From the NCBI GenBank assembly GCA_016702645.1, contig JADJDP010000029.1:1-15728 (forward strand): DNA of 15,728 nucleotides. The letters run 5' to 3'. A model generated the notes under the pieces. It worked only from the letters and a program-made list of their open reading frames with translations, had not been told where the DNA came from and made no database searches. Positions 1 to 8,210 of the stretch are shown here, piece by piece (position 1 is the stretch's first letter; each line of letters begins with the position of its first letter). Source of the DNA: Flavobacteriales bacterium. Lineage in GTDB: Bacteria; Bacteroidota; Bacteroidia; Flavobacteriales_F; PHOS-HE28. The translations under genes and the position numbers were made by a program.

Positions 1-201
1 AAATAGTGACCATCGCCGACGCCACCGGGAGGCTACGGGCAATCGGCGAAGCCTCACTTCAACTGGCGAAACCGGTCGGGCCGGTTGGCCTCTCCCGAGG
101 AGCAGCGGTCACGGTTGGCGGGGTGGGTTCGACCGCGACCGCTACTTGTTGAGGATCTCGATCGGGGCTTTACCGTGGTCCGGCACCATTCTTCGCGATA
201 A
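1..201 (+). pseudogene. 3' end of a T9SS-sorted protein, frameshifted
   Basis: The gene enters from the left edge. Frame 3 from position 3 reads IVTIADATGRLRAIGEASLQ, typical of a T9SS type A C-terminal sorting domain (a VxVxDxxGR core). The end of the same domain appears in other frames: frame 2 near 128-158 reads DRYLLRIS, and frame 1 from 160 reads DRGFTVVR and stops at TAA 199-201. Joined, these give the usual YLLRIS-DRGFTVVR ending, so at least two single-base frameshifts separate the three pieces. Sorting domains of this kind direct export across the outer membrane by the type IX machinery. Nothing can be said about the rest of the protein, which lies outside the window. Whether the shifts are real or consensus errors cannot be settled here. 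Confidence 0.6.
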
Positions 202-272
202 TCAAGGTGGCCGTGGTGTGCGGACACCATAGTAGAAGGGGGCCTTGCGGTCGATGGTCCACCGAATGCGGA

Positions 273-283
273 ACGATCCTTGC
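273..283 (+). promoter_or_regulatory. Possible -7 promoter box of the repeat protein
   Basis: ACGATCCTTGC ends 7 nt before the ATG at 291. GATCCTTG matches the Bacteroidota -7 consensus TAnnTTTG at six of eight positions, and a TTG lies upstream at 245-247. The same 11-mer, followed by a similar W-rich stretch and ACGC, lies 8 nt before the chosen GTG start at 12642. That recurrence is the main support. No ribosome binding site is visible. Confidence 0.35.
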
Positions 284-290
284 ATAACGC

Positions 291-3200
291 ATGAAGATGC
301 TCGTGCGCAGCGTCCTGCTCCTACCGGCGCTCTTGTCGGCGGCCTATGCCTGCGCAATTAGCGGCGGCAATGGGCGCGAGTGAGGCCCAAGCCAGCGTCC
401 TGAACATTGTTGCAGTGGGAGGACTCTATGGTGGTAACGGACGTGGCGATGTGCAGGCAACGATCGTGAACACCGTGCCGGTCAGTGGACTCTTCGATGG
501 CGGTGATGGGCGCGGTGATGTACAAGCGGCGATCGTCAACACACCACCGGTCCGCGGGACTCTTCGACGGTGGCGACGGACGCGATGACGTGCAAGCGAT
601 CGTCAACAGCGTGCCGGTCGGGGGACTCTTCGACGGTGGCGATGGACGTGGTGACGTGCAGGCGGCGATCATCAACAGCGTGCCGGTCGGGGGACTCTTC
701 GACGGTGGCGATGGCCGTGGTGACGTACAGGCCGCGATACAGTGAACGCCTTACCGTTCGGCGGTCTCTTCGACGGTGGCGATGGGCGCGGCGACGTGCA
801 GGCCGCGATACGTTAACGCCGTGCCGTTCGGGGTCTCTTCGATGGTGGCAATGGACGCGGGGACGTGCAAGCCGCCGTCATGAATTACGGTGACCTTCGC
901 AGCCTACCCTGGCGGCATGGCCGTGGTGATGTGCAGGCCGCTATCATGAACGCAGCACCCGCAGGAGGTCTCTACGATGGTGGCAACGGACGCGGCGACT
1001 TGCAGGCCGTCATCATGAACGCATCACCGGTTGGAGGTCTTTACGATGGTGGCGATGGACGTGGCGATGACCAGACGGCCTTCGTGACCGGCGCAGACAT
1101 CTACTACAGTCGTGGCAACAGCGAGCGTAGGCGATACGTCAGGAGCAACTGGCGCACCAGCGCACCCGGCCCGGCCATTGGGGCCCCGTGAGCACCATGG
1201 TGGTGCAAGCAAGCCACGTGGTCACGAACACCGCCAACGTGGATGTGAACCGCCTTGTCGTGGAGACCGGTGGCGCCCTCGCGCTCAACAGCAACACCAC
1301 CCTCAGCACATGGGGCGATACCGCGCTTCAGTGGCACGCTAACGACACAGGACAACAGCACGCTCGCGCTCAAGAGCACCGGCGCACCGGTGCGCTTGAC
1401 CACCATTGGCACGCCAAGCTTCTACGATCTTACCGTGGCCACTACTGGCGGTACCACCGCAACCGGCAACGCGGACATCCGTGGTACGCTGCAACTGGAC
1501 AAGGGCGCGTTCAATGCCAGCGCCGCAGCATGCGCGCTGCGCAGCACGACCACCCTATACTGGTCGCCTGAGACCCGTTGCCGCTGTTGCCAGCTACGTG
1601 GGCAACTTGAAGATCGAGCGCTACATACCGGCAGGTGCCACCAACTGGCGCCTCTTCGGCAGCCCCATCCAGAACCGCGATGTGGTACACCTGCAGGATG
1701 ATTTCTTCACAGCAGGTTATCCCGGTTCCGCATACCCCAACTTCTTCGACCCCGTTGGCGGCATCTTCTAGCCGAGCATCCGCTGGTACGATGGGACCAA
1801 CACCTTCGCGCATGTGGACAGCGGCCTCGTGGGCGTGAGCAGCAACGCGGGACCTTATGCCGGGCAGAGGCTTTGCGGCCTGGTGCGGTGACAACCTCGA
1901 TAGCACGAACGCCTTCGTGGTGGACCTGGCCAGCGCACCACCCGTGGTGGCGAGCACGCCAGTAACGCTGCCAATAAGGCTACACCAACACCGGCAACCC
2001 CGGCATCGATGGCTGGAACCTGGTGGCCAACCCGCTGCCGAGCCCATCGCCTTCGACCAGGTCGCACGCGGTGCGAACGTGGACGATGTGGTTTACTTCT
2101 ACGACCGGCATTCGGCAACATCGCCTACTGGCAGGTGAGTCCGCCCGCGACCCTGAACGGCGGCACCAATACGATCCAAAGCATGCAGGGCTTCTTCTTG
2201 AAAGCAGGCGGCCCGGCGGTGACAACAACGGTGGATGAGGCGACAAGGTGCTCGACAGCGGCGGCTTCTTCGGCACCGGAAGGCGACATGGCCTTGCGAC
2301 TGCGCATTACCAGCACCATCAATGCTTTCCGCGATGAAGCCGTGGTCATGTTGCACGCAGGCACACCAGCGCTGGAGGAGTTCGATGCCATGAAGCTCTA
2401 CTACGCCGACAACCGCGCGCCGCAAGTAGCCACCTCGCTCCTGCCGGTGATCGCTTGCGGTCGAAACGCGTACAGCACCGACTCGGTGGTCAACGTTCCG
2501 TTAGCGTGAACGCCGGTGTTACCGGTGAATACACATCACGCTCAATGGGGGGGCGAACTCGGCCTCACACCATCACCTTGGAGGACCTGGAGACCGGCGC
2601 GGTCGCCGCTCGGCGCACCGAGTACAGCTTCATGCTGAACGCGAACGACGATCACACCATCGCGCGCTTCATGTTGCATGGAACCGTGCCATACACCCTC
2701 AACACCAACGATGCGCTCTGCGGTTCAACCCCGAACGGATCGGCAGCGGTGGAGATCGGCGGCGGCAGCGCGGATGTTACGTGGATGGATGCCGCTGGCA
2801 CGGTCCTGCTCACCCAGAACAACGTGAGCGGCGAAGCAACACTCGATGGACTGGGCGCAGGCGAGTACACGGTCAACGTGAGCGGCAACAATGCATGTGG
2901 TGCGCTCGTGCAGAACTTCTTCATCGAAGCACCGCCTGCGATCGAAGTAGCAGCAGTGAGCACCAGCCACCTGCGGCAACGTTGCTGATGGTGCAGTGAG
3001 CGTGGACGTGATCGGCGGCGTAGCACCTCCTATCTGGAGCGACGCCACAACGAACGAAGACCTGTTAGCCGCAGCGGGCAACTACAGCGTCACCGGCGTG
3101 ACCGATGCGAACGGATGCCAGTTCATCTCGGACACCTACGAGATCGCACGGCGGTCCGCAAGCAAGCTTCACCTCAGCGAACACGGTGTTGGTGAACGAG

Positions 3201-3515
3201 CCGCTCGACTTCACGAACACGAGCGTTGATGGCGATGCGTTCGCGTGGGACTTCGGCGATGGCGATACGAGCACCGAGAGCGATCGCAACATGCGTGGAG
3301 CACGCCGGGCACTTACACCGTTACACTGACCGTGACCACCAACGGTTGCTCCGATACATGGACGCGGGAGATCGTTGTGGAGACCACCACGGATTCGCAA
3401 CCGCCGCGCCGGTGGAAGACCTGCATGCGTGGTTCGCGTACGATGAGTTCATCATCGGTCGTACCTTCGACAATGGGCTGCCCGTTGTGGTCGAGTTGCG
3501 GGACATTCGCTGGAG
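291..3515 (+). pseudogene. Large secreted repeat protein with PKD and T9SS domains, frameshifted and 3'-truncated
   Basis: ATG 291 opens a signal peptide, MKMLVRSVLLLPALLSAAYA. The coding sense then moves between all three frames. In order it holds ten 23-residue repeats GGLFDGGDGRGDVQAAI (415-1080); a stretch reading VVTNTANVDVNRLVVETGGAL (about 1205-1270); YIPAGATNWRLFGSPIQNRD (1622-1681), typical of Flavobacteriales surface proteins; GFAAWCGDNLDSTNAFVVD (1866-1925); GYTNTGNPGIDGWNLVANPL (1978-2037); and a long clean stretch of about 145 codons (2508-2950). After these come an SprB-like segment (TCGNVADGAVSVDVIGG, about 2965-3020), a PKD domain with AFAWDFGDGDTSTE (3237-3278) and YTVTLTV, and the start of a sorting domain, VEDLHAWFAYDEFIIG, ending at VVVELRDI near 3509. 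At least a dozen shifts occur, plus stops such as TAA 814 and TAG 1769. The last 40-50 residues of the sorting domain are missing. This is probably a cell-surface or secreted adhesin-like protein. It could be a real pseudogene or a poorly polished assembly. Confidence 0.7.
415..1080 (+). repeat. Ten tandem 69-nt coding repeats with GRGD
   Basis: The codon after GG (CTC or CTT, of GGLFDGG or GGLYDGG) begins at 424, 490, 560, 626, 695, 766, 835, about 904 (diverged), 970 and 1039. The spacing is therefore 69 nt, with deviations of 66, 70 and 71. Each unit encodes about 23 residues with consensus GG-L-F/Y-DGG-D/N-GRGD-V/L-QA-x-I/V-x-N. The units starting near 626 and 695 are nearly identical, suggesting recent duplication. 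The 70- and 71-nt spacings coincide with frame changes. GRGD occurs in nearly every unit. The Gly/Asp pattern loosely recalls calcium-binding RTX repeats but does not match the nonapeptide. Confidence 0.85.
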
Positions 3516-3935
3516 GATGAAATACAGATCCACATAGTCCTTCATCGTCCCCCGACCGGTGATGGCCGCGAGCTTCATGCAACCGATATCGGCGATGTCG
3601 GCCAGATCCAGATGCTCCGTTGTCACCACCGGACGCAACAAGGGATACCGATAGCTCATGAAACTGAGTTTGATGCTATCCGCTGCGACCACGCTCAACG
3701 TGTTCCGCTCATCTTGAACTTTCACAAGAGACCTCCCGAAAAAGGCTTCGCGCAGGTGCTCGAAGAGAAGGGCTGTATCGAACGCATCGCTCTTGAAGAA
3801 GTCGAAGTCCACGCTGTCCCGATGACCGATGGAGCGCCAATGCAGTACCGCCGGCAGATAGAATCCTTCGCCGCGGCAGAAACCCAAAGCGGGCAGGGCC
3901 CTTTGGCGTTGTTCGTCGAGGATGGACCAGTACAT
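3510..3935 (-). pseudogene. AbiEii-like nucleotidyltransferase toxin, truncated and frameshifted
   Basis: Reading minus from ATG 3935 the protein begins MYWSILDEQRQRALPALGF and continues to GEGFYL. It then loses the conserved GGTALAL motif in this frame and resumes at IGHRDSVDFDFFKSDAFDTA. The missing motif is present one frame over (minus strand of 3832-3852 reads GGTALAL), so two compensating deletions totalling three bases explain the gap. GGTAL plus SVDFDFF is the catalytic signature of AbiEii/AbiGii nucleotidyltransferases, the toxin part of type IV toxin-antitoxin systems. DERNTLSV, KLSFMSYRYPLL, DIADIGCMKLAAI and KDYVDLYFIL follow, as in the family. The reading then enters the antisense of the repeat protein at about 3505-3525, so roughly the last 50 residues are lost. 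The gene starts 4 nt after the stop of its partner at 3940, as expected for a coupled pair. Confidence 0.7.
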
Positions 3936-3939
3936 GGTT

Positions 3940-4210
3940 TCAGAACCGGCTGGTCTTGCTGGGTTGAACATCGAACACCAGCGACCAATAGTTCAATGAT
4001 CGCTCGTTCCATTCGCCGGCACGCGGACGTGCCACCACTTCCGCAATGCGCTCACGCGGATAGGTGCTGAACAACCAGAGCAAGGCCTCGTGCGTACCCA
4101 GATTGAGCACGTTGGTGACTGATCCGTTCCTGATGTTGTTCCAAGTCGATCCCGTCCGTATCGAACGACCAAAGTGCGGCTTTTACAGAGGGAGGAAGCC
4201 CGGTTGCCAT
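3940..4210 (-). pseudogene. Small antitoxin-like partner of the AbiEii toxin, one frameshift
   Basis: ATG 4210 (minus) reads MATGLPPSVKAALWSFDTDG, then IDLEQHQERI. Dropping one base (plus position 4120) continues in frame as VTNVLNLGTHEALLWLFSTY and on to the C-terminal segment WNERSLNYWSLVFDVQPSKT, stopping at TGA 3942-3940. The corrected product is 89 residues. Small proteins of this kind, with an alternating Trp/Asp N-terminus and a VxNVLxxGT helix, precede AbiEii-like nucleotidyltransferases in Bacteroidota; from memory they resemble the DUF6922 family. The likely role is antitoxin, inferred from position. The start is supported by a promoter whose -7 box lies 7 nt upstream, which implies a leaderless or nearly leaderless message. 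Confidence 0.65.
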
Positions 4211-4217
4211 TGCTCAT

Positions 4218-4250
4218 GCAAGTTACGGCTTGAAAGAGGGGGTCACAAAA
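4218..4250 (-). promoter_or_regulatory. Promoter of the antitoxin-toxin pair
   Basis: On the minus strand TTTTG (4250-4246) is followed by 20 nt and then TAACTTGC (4225-4218). This fits the Bacteroidota pattern TTG-N19-21-TAnnTTTG with one deviation in the -7 box. The ATG at 4210 lies at or just after the expected transcription start, so translation is probably leaderless. This was read by eye only. Confidence 0.5.
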
Positions 4251-4261
4251 GAACCAGCGCA

Positions 4262-6013
<1,752 letters not shown>

Positions 6014-6027
6014 GTGGATTCGTGTTG

Positions 6028-6047
6028 GGGCCGATGATCATCGGCCC
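6028..6047. promoter_or_regulatory. Perfect 20-bp palindrome upstream of ettA
   Basis: GGGCCGATGATCATCGGCCC is a perfect palindrome centred on TGATCA, 14 nt upstream of the ABC-F start codon at 6013. It may be an operator or a leader RNA hairpin. No regulator is encoded next to it. A continuous palindrome has no loop, so a dimeric-protein site is somewhat more natural than a stem. Confidence 0.4.
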
Positions 6048-6094
6048 GTACATGTTCTTTTCTTGATCCGATCCGGTTGGTAGGTGTGTCGTCA

Positions 6095-6114
6095 CCCCGG
6101 CCATAGAGCCGGGG
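6095..6114 (-). terminator. Hairpin after the glycosyltransferase gene
   Basis: CCCCGGC-CATAGA-GCCGGGG is a perfect 7-bp stem with a 6-nt loop, starting 5 nt beyond the stop codon of the glycosyltransferase gene. No run of T follows on the minus strand, so it is not a classical intrinsic terminator. It may attenuate, protect the 3' end, or be a small repetitive palindrome. Confidence 0.35.
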
Positions 6115-6119
6115 CACCC

Positions 6120-7661
6120 CTACCGCAACCGGGCCGCGAAGATCTCCATTCGGTCCCAATCCTTGACACGGGTTGGCAACTCGTAGGCTTCCGCACGTTG
6201 ATCGCAACGCATCAGGACCCCCTCCATGGACTGCCCGTTGGGTTGCAGCACCACCACGAACTGCATGCCGCCCGGGTTGGGAAGTCCCTCGAGCTGTTCG
6301 GCATCCATGTCGTGCGCGCGCAGGTGGAAAGCGACCGGGGCGAACCAGAAGGTGTCCATGCACATGCGGTCCGCCGGGCGCATGGCTTGGGCAAGATGTT
6401 CAGCGCAGGCGGCCGCTTCGGGCAGGTGGAGCACCCGCTCGCGCACCACGCCCATGCCGGGCAGGGCGAAACCCACGAAAAGGACAAGTGCCCCACCGGC
6501 GGTACGTGTTCGCTTCCCCAGGGTCTTGATCACCTTGTCCTGCACGAACTTGAGCAGGTAGAACGCCGCGATGGACATACCCAGATGGAAGACGAACAGC
6601 AAATAGGCCCATTGATGGGTGCTGCCCACGTCGGCAAGGATCAGCGTGAGCGGGACCGCCCCGATCACCATGGCGATGAGGATTGTGCGGTACTTCACCG
6701 AGATGTACGCGGCGTGCGTGAGGGAGACGAAGCCGAGCGCGGCCACCCACCAATAGGTCGGATCAACGATCCACACCCACAGGTCCAGCACCCGGTCCGG
6801 GTAGGTATGGCTGAAGTTCTTCCAACTGTACTGCTCCTCCGTGGCGTGATGGAAGAGCTGATCGAGCCCATGCGACAGGATCACGGGGAAGTAGAGCAGG
6901 GTGGTGAGCACGAGGAACACGAGCAGCGATAGGCCCACCGAGGCCATGCGCGTGCTCACCGAACGCTCGTACTTGCCGAGCAAGGAAAAGACCACCCAGA
7001 AAAAGACCATCAGGGCCATGGGCATCATGGTGGGCACCGCCCACATGCCCAACGCGCAGGAAACTCCCATGAGCACGGCGGTGAGCGTATTGTTCTCGCG
7101 TACCACATGCCTGCCGAGGACCAAGGCGAGCATCCACCAGAACCAAGCGAGCGAATACCCGTGCGCCAACGCGCTCACTTCAACCAAACACGGCGAGGCC
7201 GCGGCCATGGCCAGTGCCATGAGTGCGATGTACCGGTTGAACATGGACCGCACGAACAAGTAGAACAGCGGGAGCACCAGCACCCCGGCAAGAACGGATG
7301 GCAAGCGCAGGGCGACCAGGTTGCTACCGAACAAGGCCGTGCTCCACTTGGTGAGCACGGTGTGGAAGACATGATTGCTCGGAAGCGCATAGTTCGAAAT
7401 GGACTCCCCGATCGGCTTGGCGGCGAAGGTCATGTAGGCCACCGCCTCATCCGCAGTGATGGGCAGCAGCATGCACCAGATGCGGAGGACCGCTCCGCCG
7501 GTGATCAGGAGCAATACGAAACGCTTGTGCGCTGCGGAGGTCTGCTTCAGGTAGCGCTCTTTCACATCGCGCACATCGTGAAGGAAGCGCGCCCATGCAC
7601 TGCCTTGGACCTGCTCGCTGGATCGACGGCGGCCGCGGGATCGGTGCTGGGGGCTGCTCAT
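6120..7661 (-). CDS. GT39-family (ArnT/PMT-like) membrane glycosyltransferase
   Basis: This is a polytopic inner-membrane GT-C enzyme of 513 residues that should transfer a sugar from a polyprenyl-phosphate carrier to a periplasmic acceptor; donor and acceptor are unknown. The N-terminal 45 residues are cytosolic and basic. The first membrane segment is about 47-66 (FVLLLITGGAVLRIWCML), followed by the loop motif TADEA with D71 and E72, the position of the conserved acidic catalytic or metal-binding residues in this family. NYALPSNHVFHTVL then occupies the place of the usual P-x-x-N/H-P motif. About ten further hydrophobic segments run to residue about 415 (LVLFVGFALPGMGVV). The C-terminal 90 residues are a periplasmic domain with DxFWFAPVAFHLRAHDMD. 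The start at 7661 gives the full length. The gene is intact and its codon use matches its neighbours. Confidence 0.8.
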   Translation of the reverse strand: MSSPQHRSRGRRRSSEQVQGSAWARFLHDVRDVKERYLKQTSAAHKRFVLLLITGGAVLRIWCMLLPITADEAVAYMTFAAKPIGESISNYALPSNHVFHTVLTKWSTALFGSNLVALRLPSVLAGVLVLPLFYLFVRSMFNRYIALMALAMAAASPCLVEVSALAHGYSLAWFWWMLALVLGRHVVRENNTLTAVLMGVSCALGMWAVPTMMPMALMVFFWVVFSLLGKYERSVSTRMASVGLSLLVFLVLTTLLYFPVILSHGLDQLFHHATEEQYSWKNFSHTYPDRVLDLWVWIVDPTYWWVAALGFVSLTHAAYISVKYRTILIAMVIGAVPLTLILADVGSTHQWAYLLFVFHLGMSIAAFYLLKFVQDKVIKTLGKRTRTAGGALVLFVGFALPGMGVVRERVLHLPEAAACAEHLAQAMRPADRMCMDTFWFAPVAFHLRAHDMDAEQLEGLPNPGGMQFVVVLQPNGQSMEGVLMRCDQRAEAYELPTRVKDWDRMEIFAARLR

Positions 7662-7799
7662 TGCTAGGGGCCATCAGCTGCCGATCACGTCGATCACCAC
7701 CTGGTTGCGCCGGGCAATTTAGAAGGAAGCAGGTAGCCCCGGGTGGTCGTCGGGATGCCCCGGCCGTTCATCATGCCCGACGGACCGTTTGTCAATAAA

Positions 7800-7844
7800 T
7801 GGTACTATGTCTTGCATGGTACCAACTTAAACCCACATCTTTGC
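7800..7844 (+). promoter_or_regulatory. padR-pspC promoter with a 25-bp palindromic operator
   Basis: TGGTACTATG-tcttg-CATGGTACCA (7800-7824) has 10-bp arms differing at one position. The central TTG (7812-7814) is 21 nt from CATCTTTG (7836-7843), a near match to the Bacteroidota -7 box TAnnTTTG, so the operator would cover the -33 element. Transcription would start near 7850, leaving a leader of about 20 nt before ATG 7872. PadR proteins commonly repress their own operon through such dyads. The pairing of operator and regulator is inferred. Confidence 0.55.
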
Positions 7845-7871
7845 GTCGTCAAGAACCAACAAGCCCCGCAC

Positions 7872-8210
7872 ATGAAAGTCGAGAACACGAAGGCGCAGAT
7901 GCGGAAAGGCGTGCTGGAGTACTGCATCCTGAGCGTGCTGGCGCAGGGCGAGCTCTACCCGAGCGACATCATCGTGAAGTTGAAGGAAGCCAAGTTGATC
8001 GTGGTGGAAGGCACGCTTTACCCCTTGCTCACCCGCTTGAAGGATGCAGGCCTCCTCACCTACCGCTGGGAGGAATCGCGTAGCGGCCCCCCGCGCAAGT
8101 ACTACAAGCTCACTACCGTGGGCGATAAATTCCTCACCGAACTCGACCAGACCTGGGACGAGCTCTCGCAAGCAGTCAAGAAGACCACCCGGAAGAACGC
8201 ACAACGATGA
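7872..8210 (+). CDS. PadR-family transcriptional regulator
   Basis: The product is a 112-residue winged-helix repressor. ATG 7872 gives MKVENTKAQMRKGVLEYCIL, the standard PadR N-terminus. The wing and helices follow: LSVLAQGELYPSDIIVKL, VVEGTLYPLLTRLKDAGLL (the highly conserved xxEGTLYPxLxRLxxxGLL) and the wing WEESRSGPPRKYYKLTTVG. It ends with a helix, FLTELDQTWDELSQAVKK, used for dimerisation in the family. An upstream in-frame ATG at 7743 would add 43 residues unlike PadR and would place the start before the promoter, so it was rejected. The stop overlaps the ATG of the next gene by four bases (ATGA), so the two genes are translationally coupled. It probably senses a membrane or cell-envelope signal and represses its own operon. 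Confidence 0.9.
   Translation: MKVENTKAQMRKGVLEYCILSVLAQGELYPSDIIVKLKEAKLIVVEGTLYPLLTRLKDAGLLTYRWEESRSGPPRKYYKLTTVGDKFLTELDQTWDELSQAVKKTTRKNAQR

Noticed and set aside
415..1080. CRISPR array
   Set aside because: The 69-nt units are contiguous coding repeats without unique spacers.
415..1080. RTX calcium-binding nonapeptides
   Set aside because: The period is 23 residues and GGxGxDxUx is not repeated every nine residues.
3612..4070. 152-codon plus-strand open frame
   Set aside because: It is antisense to the toxin and antitoxin; the minus-strand reading carries the recognisable motifs.
6084..6932. 282-codon plus-strand open frame
   Set aside because: It is antisense to the glycosyltransferase, rich in His, Gln and Gly, with no membrane or domain signature.
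7743..7871. Upstream ATG for PadR
   Set aside because: It would place the start before the promoter and operator and add residues unlike PadR.
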